DNA of 64,000 nt from contig NZ_JAPZDS010000002.1 of NCBI RefSeq assembly GCF_029813115.1, positions 186,001-250,000 on the forward strand, in the 5' to 3' direction. A program made the position numbers and the translations under genes. Positions 28,428-37,225 of the stretch are shown in pieces. How positions within the stretch are numbered: position 1 is the first letter of the stretch; every line of letters starts with the position of its first letter. The notes below the pieces were generated by a model that was given only the letters and a program-made list of their open reading frames with translations, was not told the DNA's origin and did not search any database. The DNA is from Aureimonas sp. SK2 (GTDB lineage: Bacteria; Pseudomonadota; Alphaproteobacteria; Rhizobiales; Rhizobiaceae).

Positions 28428-28453
28428 GCGCTGCGGCCTTGCGGCCGCAGCGC
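28428..28453. terminator. Hairpin between convergent lolA and dehalogenase genes
   Basis: GCGCTGCGGCC (28428-28438) and GGCCGCAGCGC (28443-28453) form a perfect 11-bp stem with a TTGC loop between two convergent stop codons. It has no T-tract on either strand, so it may act as a transcript-end stabiliser or a weak bidirectional terminator. Confidence 0.5.
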
Positions 28454-29332
28454 TCAGCCCATGAAGTCGAGGAGAGCCTTCAGCGTCTCCTCCGGCGCTT
28501 CCTCCACCAGGAAATGGCCGCTCTCGATCGCGCGGCCGGAGACGTCGTCGGCGTAAGTCCGCCAGATTTCCAGGATGTCCCCGTGCTTGGCCGGCGTGCC
28601 CTTGGCGCCCCAGAGGGCCAGGAGCGGACAGGCGATGCGCGTGCCGGCGGTCCGCGTCTCCTCGTCGTGCCGCCGGTCGATCGTCGCGCCCGCACGGTAG
28701 TCCTCGCAGGCGCCGTGGATCGCGTCGACGCGCGAGAAGGAGCGGCGATACTCGGCCAGCGCCTCGGGGGCGAAAGGCGCGGTGGACTGGTTGGCCGTCC
28801 AGCTCGCCAGCGTGTGGTCGAGATAGAAGACCGGGTCCGCCCCGATCAGCCGCTCCGGCATCGGGTTCGCTTGGGCGAGGAACATCCAGTGATAGGTCGA
28901 GAGCGCGGCGGCGGCATCCATGCGCTCCCACATCTCCACCGTCGGGATGATGTCGAGAAGCGCCAGGCGCTCGACGGCTTGGCTGTGGTCGAAGGCCAGG
29001 CGATAGGCGACGCGCCCGCCCCGGTCGTGGCCGGCGAGGCGGAAGCGCTCGTGTCCGAGCGTCGCCATCACACGCACCATGTCGGCCGCCATCACCCGCT
29101 TGGAATAGCCCTCGCCGCCCTTGGATTCTGGGCCTGAGGACTGGCCGTAGCCGCGAAGGTCGGGCACCACGACGCGGAAGCGCTCGGCAAGGCGCGGGGC
29201 GATGCCGGCCCACATGGCGCCGGTCTGCGGATAGCCGTGGAGGAGAAGGAGCGGCGGCCCGTCGCCGGCGATGCGGCAGAAGATCTCGGCGCCCTCGCCG
29301 GAGACGGTGCGCGTCTCGAAACCCTCGAACAT
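28454..29332 (-). CDS. Alpha/beta hydrolase, probable fluoroacetate/haloacetate dehalogenase
   Basis: A 292-residue alpha/beta hydrolase. The residues that define fluoroacetate dehalogenases are all present: nucleophile Asp103 and the carboxylate-binding Arg104 and Arg107 in GHDRGGR, catalytic Asp127, halide-pocket His148, Trp149 and Tyr212, and general-base His273 in SGHFLVEE. Their spacing matches the Rhodopseudomonas enzyme (Asp110, Arg111, Arg114, Asp134, His155, Trp156, Tyr219, His280) with a constant offset of seven. The start ATG 29332 has AAGGGGA upstream on the minus strand; the frame running up to 29599 overlaps xth. It would hydrolyse the C-F or C-Cl bond of haloacetates to glycolate in the cytoplasm. 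Confidence 0.82.
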   Translation of the reverse strand: MFEGFETRTVSGEGAEIFCRIAGDGPPLLLLHGYPQTGAMWAGIAPRLAERFRVVVPDLRGYGQSSGPESKGGEGYSKRVMAADMVRVMATLGHERFRLAGHDRGGRVAYRLAFDHSQAVERLALLDIIPTVEMWERMDAAAALSTYHWMFLAQANPMPERLIGADPVFYLDHTLASWTANQSTAPFAPEALAEYRRSFSRVDAIHGACEDYRAGATIDRRHDEETRTAGTRIACPLLALWGAKGTPAKHGDILEIWRTYADDVSGRAIESGHFLVEEAPEETLKALLDFMG

Positions 29333-29486
29333 GATCCGTCCCCTTGCCCTGCGATCCCCGCGACGCCCCGCCAGAACGCGGGGGAGGGCGATGCGTTGCG
29401 TGGGGACGGGGCGCCGCCGAAGCGTTTCCTTCGGCCACGGCGATGGTCTAGACAGGCGCCGACCCTTCCGCCGACGGACACGCGCC

Positions 29487-30290
29487 ATGCCCTTCACGCT
29501 CGCCACCTGGAACATCAACTCGGTGCGCCTGCGCCTGCCGATCGTGGAGGCGTTCCTCCAGGCCGAGAGCCCCGACGTCCTGTGCCTCCAGGAAACCAAG
29601 TGCCCGAACGAGCTCTTTCCTGAAGGTGCGTTCCGCGCGCTCGGCTACGAGCACGTCGCGCTGCACGGCCAGAAGGGCTACCACGGCGTCGCCACGATCT
29701 CGCGCCTCCCCTTCGCCGACCTCGTGCGCCAGGACTTCTGCGCGATCGGCGACGCGCGGCACCTGTCGGTGCGCATGGCTGTCGGCGACCGGCAGATCCG
29801 CGTCCACAATCTCTACGTGCCGGCGGGCGGCGACGAGCCGGACCCGGAAATCAACCCGAAGTTCCGCCACAAGCTCGACTTCCTGGAGGAGATGCGCCTG
29901 ATGCGGGCCGACGCGGAGCCCGGCGTCTCGGCCATCCTCGTCGGCGACCTCAACATCGCGCCGTTCGAGGAGGATGTCTGGTCGCACAAGCAGCTTCTCA
30001 AGATCGTCTCGCACACGCCGGTCGAGACCGACGGCATGAAGCGGGTGATCGCGGAAGGCAACTGGACCGACCTCGTGCGCCAGCACATCCCGCTGCCCAG
30101 CAAGCTCTACACCTGGTGGAGCTACCGGGCGAAGGACTGGGACGCCGCCGACAAGGGCCGGCGGCTCGACCATATCTGGAGCTCGGCCGACCTTGGACCG
30201 CATCTGAAAGAGGCCCGCGTGCTGCGCGAGGCGCGCGGTTGGGACCGGCCGTCCGACCACGTGCCGGTGGTGGTGACGCTCGACATCTGA
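29487..30290 (+). CDS. xth: Exodeoxyribonuclease III / AP endonuclease
   Basis: A 267-residue Mg2+-dependent AP endonuclease and 3'-5' exonuclease of base-excision repair. Motifs seen: TWNINSVRLR at the N-terminus, LQETKC with the metal-binding Glu, GDLNIAPFEEDVW, and C-terminal RLDHIW and SDHVPV with the catalytic His. I start at ATG 29487; the open frame reaches 29271 but overlaps the divergent hydrolase. It is divergent from the dehalogenase and convergent with the chemoreceptor. Confidence 0.95.
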   Translation: MPFTLATWNINSVRLRLPIVEAFLQAESPDVLCLQETKCPNELFPEGAFRALGYEHVALHGQKGYHGVATISRLPFADLVRQDFCAIGDARHLSVRMAVGDRQIRVHNLYVPAGGDEPDPEINPKFRHKLDFLEEMRLMRADAEPGVSAILVGDLNIAPFEEDVWSHKQLLKIVSHTPVETDGMKRVIAEGNWTDLVRQHIPLPSKLYTWWSYRAKDWDAADKGRRLDHIWSSADLGPHLKEARVLREARGWDRPSDHVPVVVTLDI

Positions 30291-30312
30291 CAGGCGTCTC
30301 GCCCCGAACACG

Positions 30313-30366
30313 AGAAAGGCCCGGTGGCGGATCCGTGTCGGTCCCCCGCCGGGCCTCGTGGTTTTC
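30313..30366. terminator. Bidirectional terminator between xth and the chemoreceptor gene
   Basis: AGGCCCGG (30317-30324) pairs with CCGGGCCT (30349-30356), and the stem continues inward with a G-U pair and more G-C pairs. TTTTC follows on the plus strand and TTTCTC on the minus strand, which suits two convergent genes sharing one hairpin. Confidence 0.6.
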
Positions 30367-30376
30367 GGTCGTCCGC

Positions 30377-32308
30377 TCAGAACTCGTCCCAGGCGTCCTG
30401 CGTCGGGGCGGCGCCGCCCCGGCCGGTGTGCCGCAACTGCTCGACGGGCGCGGGCCTCGGCGAAGCGGCGCCCGACCGCTGCTGCCCCGGCGCGCCGATG
30501 CTCCATCCGGTGGTCGGCTTGGTCCAGGTGCGGAAGCGCTCGGTGAGGCGCGCAAGGTCCGCGGTCTTGGAGCTGAGGGACTGCGCGGCGGCCGTGGTTT
30601 CTTCGACCATGGCGGCGTTCTGCTGGGTCACCTTGTCCATCTGGTCGGCGGCCACCGACACTTCCCTGAGGCTGATCGCCTGCTCCTTCGCCGAACTCGC
30701 GATCTCGCCGACGAGATGACTCATCTGATCGACCTGCGCGACGATCTCTTGCAGCGAGCGGCCGGACGCAGAGACGAGCTCGACGCCGCGCTCCACCTCT
30801 GTGCCCGAGGCCGCGATCAGTTCCTTGATCTCCTTCGCGGCTTCCGCCGACCGCTGGGCGAGCCCGCGCACCTCCTGCGCCACCACGGCGAAGCCACGGC
30901 CCGCCTCGCCGGCCCGCGCGGCCTCGACGCCGGCGTTCAAGGCGAGGAGATTGGTCTGGAAGGCGATCTCGTCGATCACGCCGATGATGTTGCCGATGCG
31001 CTGGGAGGAGCGCTCGATCTCCGCCATCGCCTCCACGGCGCGCGACACGACGGCGCCCCCCTTCTCGGCGTTCCTGACGGCCGTCGTCGCCGTCTCCTGC
31101 GCTTGGCCGGCGCGGTCCGCCGTCCCGTTGATGCCGCGCGTCACCTGACCGAGCGCCGCCACGGTCTCCTCGAGGTTCGCGGCCTGCTGCTCGGTGCGGT
31201 GGGACAGGTCGCCCGCTGCCACCGTGATCTGTTCGAGGCCCACCTGGATCGAGCCGATCGACCCGACCACCGAACCGATGGCTTCCTCCAGCGAGCCCAC
31301 GGCCACGTTGAAGCGCAGGCGGATGGGTTCGAACTCGGCCGCGACCTTGCCATCCATTCGGACCGTGAGGTCGCCGAGCGCGAGCTGGCCGAAGGCCGTC
31401 TCGACCTCATGCACGAAGATGCGAAGGTCTTCCGCCTTGGCGCTGTCGATCGCCGCCTGCCGGTCCCGGCTCGCCGCCTGCTCGTCGCGCGCCTGGCGCG
31501 CCTCGACCTCCAGCCGCTGGCGCTCGCGAAGCCCGTCGCGAAACACCGCCATGGCCTTGGCAAGGCCGCCGATCTCGTCCTTCTGGTCGATGAAGGGAAT
31601 GTCCGATGTCACGTCGCCCTCGGCCAAGCGTCCGACAACGGCGGTCAGGTCCCGCAACGGGCGGGCGAGCGCCGCGAACAGGAAGAGTGCGGAGCCGACG
31701 ACGATCGCGATGGCCAGAAGGCCCATGACGAGCCCGACCTGACTGGCGCGCAGGAGGGTGCGTTCGAGTTCCGCTTTGGCGCTCTCGGTGAAACGTTTCG
31801 CGTTGGCGAGCGCCTCGTCGATCGCATCCTGCGTCTGCTGCCGCAAGTCCAAGGCGTTCGCCGAAAAGACGGGCGTGGTCGCGACCGTTCCTGCGGCGAT
31901 CTCGGCGGAGCGGGCGGCTGCCGTCGCCGCGAGTTCGCCTGTCAGAAGACCGAGGTTCCTGTCGATCTCGATCAGGACATCGGGAAGCTTGGCGATGCGG
32001 ATGGGTGTCGCCAGATCGGCCTTGGCCTGCTCGCTGCTGGCCTTCGCCTCGCGCAGGACCGCATCCACCTCGTTCGGCGAGCGGGCCTGCAGGAAGGCCC
32101 CGCGGGCGACGGCCATTTCGTTCATCGCGGTCTTGGCCGAGATGATGCCGCTCAGGATGGTCTGCTCGTTGTTGGCCGAAAGCGACGCCTCCTGGATGTC
32201 TCCTTCGCTCCATTTCTGGTTGGCCACCATGGCCGCCACCACCGTGATGGCGAGGAGGGAAGACACTGCAAGCTTGGAGGTCGCGCTCGTATTGCGAAGA
32301 AGTCTCAT
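30377..32308 (-). CDS. Methyl-accepting chemotaxis protein
   Basis: A 643-residue chemoreceptor. TM1 (about 12-32), a helical periplasmic sensor of about 160 residues, TM2 ([19 protein letters not shown]), a HAMP domain, then the cytoplasmic signalling domain with the hairpin tip [22 protein letters not shown]. The protein ends in AWDEF, an xWxxF pentapeptide that resembles the CheR/CheB tether NWETF. I start at ATG 32308 because [14 protein letters not shown] is a typical short cytoplasmic lead to TM1. The frame opens further upstream (32434) in AT-rich sequence that looks like leader, and no strong ribosome-binding site decides it. The ligand is unknown. Confidence 0.9.
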   Translation of the reverse strand: MRLLRNTSATSKLAVSSLLAITVVAAMVANQKWSEGDIQEASLSANNEQTILSGIISAKTAMNEMAVARGAFLQARSPNEVDAVLREAKASSEQAKADLATPIRIAKLPDVLIEIDRNLGLLTGELAATAAARSAEIAAGTVATTPVFSANALDLRQQTQDAIDEALANAKRFTESAKAELERTLLRASQVGLVMGLLAIAIVVGSALFLFAALARPLRDLTAVVGRLAEGDVTSDIPFIDQKDEIGGLAKAMAVFRDGLRERQRLEVEARQARDEQAASRDRQAAIDSAKAEDLRIFVHEVETAFGQLALGDLTVRMDGKVAAEFEPIRLRFNVAVGSLEEAIGSVVGSIGSIQVGLEQITVAAGDLSHRTEQQAANLEETVAALGQVTRGINGTADRAGQAQETATTAVRNAEKGGAVVSRAVEAMAEIERSSQRIGNIIGVIDEIAFQTNLLALNAGVEAARAGEAGRGFAVVAQEVRGLAQRSAEAAKEIKELIAASGTEVERGVELVSASGRSLQEIVAQVDQMSHLVGEIASSAKEQAISLREVSVAADQMDKVTQQNAAMVEETTAAAQSLSSKTADLARLTERFRTWTKPTTGWSIGAPGQQRSGAASPRPAPVEQLRHTGRGGAAPTQDAWDEF

Positions 32309-32773
32309 CTCGATGGATCCGAATGCTGGACGCAAGGTCGTATCCTTGCGCAAACTGAGCATCGACGATGCGAAATAAATCAAAATAAATTGTAAAAACT
32401 GGTCGCGAGAAAAATTTCCGCCTTGTCGTAGCAATCATAACTTGCAGTTAGAGGGTGCAACTCATGAACGAGATTTGTATTGTTTCTCTGTCGAGTGCAG
32501 TAGTCCTGAGCTGCTTTGAATTTGTAACTGACATTTCTCCCTGAAATCGATGGGCCGAAATGGGAAGGCTCGGGTTCGTATCAAGCCCCCGACGATAATC
32601 TTTGCTCGCGGATGAAGCGGAAAAGCCGCGCATCTCCGTTTGAAGGTCGACCAGTGTTCGGTCCGCCGTCAGATGCGGAGTGTTTTCGGGAAGATGAAGC
32701 CGCTTCTTGCCCCGTGCCCTTGCCCTTGCCCCTTGAAGGGCACGGCTGGGAAGGAAGGGAAGCCGCCCGATCC
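32309..32773. other. 465-bp AT-richer intergenic region, no convincing gene
   Basis: This gap between the chemoreceptor and the cNMP-binding gene is clearly less GC-rich than its surroundings, especially 32360-32560 (runs such as AAATAAATCAAAATAAATTG). It presumably holds the chemoreceptor promoter, but I cannot fix its elements. An inverted repeat, CCGTGCCCTT (32712-32721) with AAGGGCACGG (32736-32745), lies 29 bases after the minus-strand cNMP gene and may end its transcript; it lacks a T-tract. A 26-codon frame at 32464-32544 is not supported enough to call. Confidence 0.5.
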
Positions 32774-33298
32774 TCAGTCCCGTGGTTCGGCGTCCCGGCG
32801 ACCATCCGTCTCGACGGACGGTCCCGTCTCGTCCGCCTCGTCGTCGTAGTCGAACACGGCCGACAGGGCGAGGATGCGGGCGGTCATGTCCTGGAGCTCG
32901 CCGGCGATGCGCCGGTGGAGCGTCGCGGCGATGTCGGGATATTCCTGCAGCATGCGGCGGAACAGCGGGCGCGAGATGCGGATGAAGTCGCAGTCGGTGG
33001 CCGTCACCGCCGTGACCGGCCGGCGCGTGTCGGCCATCAGCGCGATCTCTCCGAGCAGCGTGCCCGGGCCGACCGTGTCGGCGATGCGCCGGGCATCCCC
33101 CTCGCCGTCGACGAGGTTGACCTCGCCCGTCACCACGATGAAGCCGGCATCGGCCCGCGCCTCGGCCCGGAACAGGATCTCGCCGGCCTTGAGGTGCCTA
33201 TGCTCCGCCCCGAAGGCCAGAAGCCGTAACTGGTCGCGCGTCAGGTCCTGGAACAAGGAGACGCCGCCGAGAAGCTCCATGTCGCTTTCCAGGCTCAT
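32774..33298 (-). CDS. Stand-alone cyclic-nucleotide-binding domain protein
   Basis: A 174-residue protein made of one cNMP-binding (cAMP receptor-like) beta-barrel (about 10-125) followed by a helix and an acidic tail ending DAEPRD. The phosphate-binding cassette region reads TLLGEIALMADTRRPVTAVTA, close to the GExxL...RxA pattern, so ligand binding is plausible. There is no helix-turn-helix, so it is not a DNA-binding Crp/Fnr protein; it may act through a partner. It is upstream of the chemoreceptor and downstream of cenR on the same strand, with 182 bp to cenR. Confidence 0.8.
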   Translation of the reverse strand: MSLESDMELLGGVSLFQDLTRDQLRLLAFGAEHRHLKAGEILFRAEARADAGFIVVTGEVNLVDGEGDARRIADTVGPGTLLGEIALMADTRRPVTAVTATDCDFIRISRPLFRRMLQEYPDIAATLHRRIAGELQDMTARILALSAVFDYDDEADETGPSVETDGRRDAEPRD

Positions 33299-33480
33299 TC
33301 CGACCGATACACCCCATGCGTCCCCATGCTGGACGCGCGGGCGCCCGCATCCGACATCGCAGGAAACAACCGCCGCGTGAAGCCCAAAGCTTGCGCAAAG
33401 CCTTTGCCGGGACGCCCATTGCGATGGGGCGTCCCCAGTCGGTCACAGGATTCCGGTCTTCGCCGGAGGCTAACGCTCCG

Positions 33481-34164
33481 TCAGGGCATCAGCTTGTAGC
33501 CGCCCGATTCCGTCACGATCAGGCGCGCGTTGGACGGCTCCGGCTCGATCTTCTGGCGCAGGCGGTAGACATGGGTTTCCAGCGTGTGGGTCGTCACGCC
33601 CGAATTGTAGCCCCAGACCTCTTCCAGAAGCACGTCGCGCGTCACCACGCGGCGGTCGGCCCGGTAGAGGTAGCGGATGATCGCCGTTTCCTTCTCCGTC
33701 AGCCGGATCTTGCCGCCCTTGTCGTCGAGCAGAACCTTCTGGCTCGGCTTGAAGACGTAAGGTCCGACCTGGAAGGTCGCGTCCTCGGACTGCTCGTGCT
33801 GGCGCAGCTGCGCGCGGATGCGTGCCAGAAGCACCGCGAAGCGGAAGGGCTTGGCGACATAGTCGTTGGCGCCCGATTCGAGGCCGAGGATCGTGTCGGC
33901 GTCGCCGTCCTGGGCGGTGAGGATGATGACGGGGGCCTTGAAGCCGCCCTTGCGCAACGCCTTGACCGCCTCGCGCCCGTCCATGTCCGGCAGGCCGACG
34001 TCCATGATGACGAGGTCGATCAGGTTGGACCGAGCCGTCTGGATGCCCTTGGTGGCGTTCGCCTCCTGGAGCACCTGGAATTCCTCGTGCAGGGCAAGCT
34101 GGTCCACAAGCGTCGTGCGAAGGTCGTCGTCGTCATCGACAATGAGAATGCTACGTACGCTCAT
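33481..34164 (-). CDS. cenR: OmpR-family response regulator CenR
   Basis: A 227-residue response regulator: receiver domain with acidic pocket DDDDD near residue 10, phosphoacceptor Asp55 in VIMDVGLPD, and Lys in AKPFRF, then an OmpR/PhoB winged helix (LTEKETAIIRYLYR, TTHTLETHVYRLRQKIE). The GYNSGVTTHTLETHVYRLRQ stretch matches CenR, which controls cell-envelope homeostasis with CenK and is essential in several alphaproteobacteria. I start at ATG 34164; the frame reaches 34317 but the earlier codons overlap the divergent transpeptidase gene. Placement beside a peptidoglycan-modifying gene fits an envelope role. No kinase gene is adjacent. Confidence 0.82.
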   Translation of the reverse strand: MSVRSILIVDDDDDLRTTLVDQLALHEEFQVLQEANATKGIQTARSNLIDLVIMDVGLPDMDGREAVKALRKGGFKAPVIILTAQDGDADTILGLESGANDYVAKPFRFAVLLARIRAQLRQHEQSEDATFQVGPYVFKPSQKVLLDDKGGKIRLTEKETAIIRYLYRADRRVVTRDVLLEEVWGYNSGVTTHTLETHVYRLRQKIEPEPSNARLIVTESGGYKLMP

Positions 34165-34235
34165 TCGAGGTTCCCGTTCCATGGTCCGACCGGCTGCGCG
34201 ATTCGCACCCGGCTTTGTAATAATTTGTGAGCGCC

Positions 34236-34802
34236 ATGCGACTTTTTCCACCCCCCCGGCCAAGGAAAGCCCGATCCGGACCGGTTCTTCTGGTTCGTTC
34301 AGTGCCCGGAGACCCACGCCGCGGGGTGCTTCAGGCAGGTTACCTGCGTATTCCCTGCGCGCTCGGGCGCTCGGGCATTACCGCCTTCAAGCGCGAGGGG
34401 GACGGGGGAACGCCGCTCGCCGCGATGGCCGTTCTCGGGGCCTATGTCCGCGGCGGGCGGCGCGGCAAGCCGGTCCGGTTGCCCGGTTTGCCCGTGCGGC
34501 GCGCGAGGGCGGACGACGGCTGGTGCGACGCGCCGCGCCACCCCGCCTACAATCGACCGGTGCGCCTGCCGCTCGGCGCCAGCACCGAGACGATGCAGCG
34601 CGAGGACGGGCTCTACGACGTGGTGGTGGTGCTCGACTGGAACGTCCGGACGCGCGCGCGCGGGCTCGGCAGCGCCATCTTCCTCCACATCGCCCGGCCC
34701 GGCTACCGGCCGACGGAAGGATGCGTCGCCGTCTCGCGCCGCGACATGGACCGGCTGGCGCCGTTCCTGAAGCTCGGCGCGCGATTGGTCGTGCGGCGGT
34801 AG
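34236..34802 (+). CDS. L,D-transpeptidase (YkuD) family protein
   Basis: A 188-residue YkuD-fold protein. The catalytic motif is SAIFLHIARPGYRPTEGCVAV, with the conserved His and the nucleophilic Cys in TEGCV, followed by SRRDM. It is the short form without a recognisable signal peptide or LysM domain, as in COG3786-type proteins. It would form or edit 3-3 or protein crosslinks in peptidoglycan if exported. I use ATG 34236; an in-frame GTG at 34227 is possible and neither has a strong ribosome-binding site. It is divergent from cenR, whose start lies 71 bp away, so a shared control region is likely. Confidence 0.8.
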   Translation: MRLFPPPRPRKARSGPVLLVRSVPGDPRRGVLQAGYLRIPCALGRSGITAFKREGDGGTPLAAMAVLGAYVRGGRRGKPVRLPGLPVRRARADDGWCDAPRHPAYNRPVRLPLGASTETMQREDGLYDVVVVLDWNVRTRARGLGSAIFLHIARPGYRPTEGCVAVSRRDMDRLAPFLKLGARLVVRR

Positions 34803-34887
34803 AAGGGCGGCGGGCGGAACCGCAAGGGGCATTCGCGCGTCCAAGGGATTGGTGCCAACCATTTCACCGAGCGAAGGCCATGCCGTC

Positions 34888-37221
34888 ATGAAGCGCAGCG
34901 AGATCCAGCCCGAGCCCACGGTCGAACCCTATGACGAGCCGACGGGCGGCTGGGGCTCGGTCAAGTCGCTTGCCACCAAGAGCCTGGCGGAAGGCCTGGC
35001 GATCTCGACCATCTGGAACACGCTCTACAAGCAGAACAAGCCGGACGGCTTCGCCTGCGTCTCGTGCTCCTGGGCCAAGCCCGCCGACAGCCATCCGTTC
35101 GAGTTCTGCGAGAACGGCGCCAAGGCGACGATCTGGGAACAGACCAAGCGGCGCACAACCCGAGACTTCTTCGCCCGGCACAAGGTGTCGGAACTCCTCG
35201 ACTGGCCCGACCACGACCTCGAGAAGAACGGCCGGCTGACGAGCCCGATGCGCTACGACGCCTCGCTCGACCAGTATGTGCCGGTTTCCTGGGAAAGCGC
35301 GTTCAAAGAGATCGGGCGCGAATTGCAAGCCCTCGACCCGAAGTCGGTGATCTTCTACGCCTCCGGTCGGGCCTCGCTCGAGACGAGCTACATGTACCAG
35401 CTCTTCGCGCGGGTCTACGGTTCGCAGAACCTGCCCGACAGCTCCAACATGTGCCACGAATCGACATCCGTCGGCCTGCCGCTCTCGATCGGCTCGCCGG
35501 TCGGCACGGTGGTCTACGAGGACTTCGCGCATTGCGACATGATGCTCTTCTTCGGCCACAACACTGGCACTAACGCGCCGCGCCTCCTCCACCCTCTGCA
35601 GGAGGCGCGCAAGCGCGGCGTTCCCGTCTTCACCTTCAACCCGGTGGAGGAGCGGGGCCTGATGCGGTTCAAGAACCCGCAGTCGCCGGCCGAGATGCTG
35701 TCGCCCGGCGAGGGCACCAAGATGTCGAGCGAGTATTTTCAGTTGAAATGCGGCGGCGACATCGCCGCCATCACCGGCATCGCCAAGACGGTTTTCGCCC
35801 TCGACGACGCCGCCAGGGAGAAGGGCGGTGCCCGTGTCCTCGACACCGCCTTCATCGAAGAGCATTGCCACGGGTTCGATGACTTCGAGCGCTTCGTGCG
35901 CGAGGCCTCGTGGGAGGAGATCGAGCGCTGCTCCGGGCTTGCGCGGTCCGAACTGGAGGAGGTCGGCCGCACCTACGCCCGCTCCAACGCGGTGATGGCG
36001 CATTACGGCATGGGCCTTACCCAGCACCGGCACGGCGTCGCCAATGTGCAGATGCTGGTGAACCTCCTGCTCATGCGCGGCAATATCGGCAAGCGGGGCG
36101 CCGGCATCTCGCCGATCCGCGGCCACTCCAACGTGCAGGGTCAGCGCACGGTCGGCATCACGGAGAAGCCGGAACTCGCGCCGCTCGACAAGTTCAAGGA
36201 ATTCTACGGCTTCGAGCCGCCGCGCGAGAAGGGTCTGGCAACGGTGGAGGCCTGCCAAGGCATCATCGACGGCACGGTGAAGGCCTTCATCGGCCTGGGA
36301 GGCAACTTCTCCCGCGCGGTGCCGGAAACCGAGTTGATCGAAAAGGCGTGGCGCAACCTTCGCCTCCACGTCCAGATCTCGACCAAGCTCAACCGCAACC
36401 ACCTCTTGCCTGGGGCGGTGACCTACATCCTGCCCTGCCTCGGGCGCATCGAGCGGGACCGGCAGGCAAGCGGAGACCAGACCGTCTCGGTCGAGGATTC
36501 CACCGCCTGCATCCACGGCTCCAAGGGTTGGCGCCCGCCGGCCTCGCCGGAGCTCCTGTCGGAGCCGAAGATCGTCGCCGAACTCGCCAAGGCGACTGTC
36601 CCCGGCCGCTCCACCATTCCCTGGGACGAATGGGTCGGCAATTACGCCCTGGTGCGCGACGAGATCGAGCGGGCCTACCCGCAATACTTCAAGGACTTCA
36701 ACCAGCGCTTCCTGCAGCCCGGCGGCTTCCACCGCGACCTGCCGGCCTGCCGGCGCGAGTGGAAGACCGAGAACGGCAAGGCCAACTTCCACGTGCCGGA
36801 GGACGGGTTCGACACGAATCCCGACATCGACACGCGCGGCCCCGACGTCTTCACCCTCATGACGCTGCGCTCCAACGACCAGTTCAACACCACGGTCTAC
36901 GGCTACGACGACCGGCTGCGCGGCATCTCGGGCTCGCGCATGGTGCTCCTGATGAACCGGGACGACATGACCCGCCTCGGCCTCAAGGACCAGGATTTCG
37001 TCGACGTCGAGACCCATGCCGACGACGGGGTGGAACGGCGCGTCGAGGGCCTGCGGGTCCACGCTTTCAAGCTGCCGAAAGGCGATGTCGGCGGCTACTA
37101 TCCCGAGCTGAATCGGCTGATCCCGCTCTGGCACCACGCCAAGGACAGCCATGTCCCCGCGGCGAAGTCGGTACCGATCCGCGTCGCCAAGGCGAAGGTC
37201 GCGGCGGTGGCGGCGGAGTAG
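34888..37221 (+). CDS. FdhF/YdeP-family molybdopterin oxidoreductase
   Basis: A 777-residue Mo/W-bis-MGD enzyme related to formate dehydrogenase H. Its N-terminus has the CVSC...C cluster region (FACVSCSWAKPADSHPFEFC). Cys189 in NMCHESTSVGL aligns with the selenocysteine/cysteine Mo ligand of formate dehydrogenases. GMGLTQHRHGVANVQM and the C-terminal molybdopterin-binding domain (LMTLRSNDQFNTTVYGYDDR) are as in the YdeP subfamily, which in E. coli is tied to acid resistance but has no proven substrate. I start at ATG 34888 (GAAGG upstream); 34849 is a longer alternative. There is no Tat signal, so it is cytoplasmic. No fdhD is adjacent. Confidence 0.85.
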   Translation: MKRSEIQPEPTVEPYDEPTGGWGSVKSLATKSLAEGLAISTIWNTLYKQNKPDGFACVSCSWAKPADSHPFEFCENGAKATIWEQTKRRTTRDFFARHKVSELLDWPDHDLEKNGRLTSPMRYDASLDQYVPVSWESAFKEIGRELQALDPKSVIFYASGRASLETSYMYQLFARVYGSQNLPDSSNMCHESTSVGLPLSIGSPVGTVVYEDFAHCDMMLFFGHNTGTNAPRLLHPLQEARKRGVPVFTFNPVEERGLMRFKNPQSPAEMLSPGEGTKMSSEYFQLKCGGDIAAITGIAKTVFALDDAAREKGGARVLDTAFIEEHCHGFDDFERFVREASWEEIERCSGLARSELEEVGRTYARSNAVMAHYGMGLTQHRHGVANVQMLVNLLLMRGNIGKRGAGISPIRGHSNVQGQRTVGITEKPELAPLDKFKEFYGFEPPREKGLATVEACQGIIDGTVKAFIGLGGNFSRAVPETELIEKAWRNLRLHVQISTKLNRNHLLPGAVTYILPCLGRIERDRQASGDQTVSVEDSTACIHGSKGWRPPASPELLSEPKIVAELAKATVPGRSTIPWDEWVGNYALVRDEIERAYPQYFKDFNQRFLQPGGFHRDLPACRREWKTENGKANFHVPEDGFDTNPDIDTRGPDVFTLMTLRSNDQFNTTVYGYDDRLRGISGSRMVLLMNRDDMTRLGLKDQDFVDVETHADDGVERRVEGLRVHAFKLPKGDVGGYYPELNRLIPLWHHAKDSHVPAAKSVPIRVAKAKVAAVAAE

Positions 37222-37225
37222 GAGC

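Noticed and set aside
32464-32544. 26-codon frame (MNEICIVSLSS start) in the AT-rich gap
   Set aside because: It has a weak AGGG upstream but no other support, and short frames are expected by chance in AT-richer DNA.
32448-32633. 61-codon minus-strand frame in the same gap
   Set aside because: No ribosome-binding site, no recognisable composition or domain.
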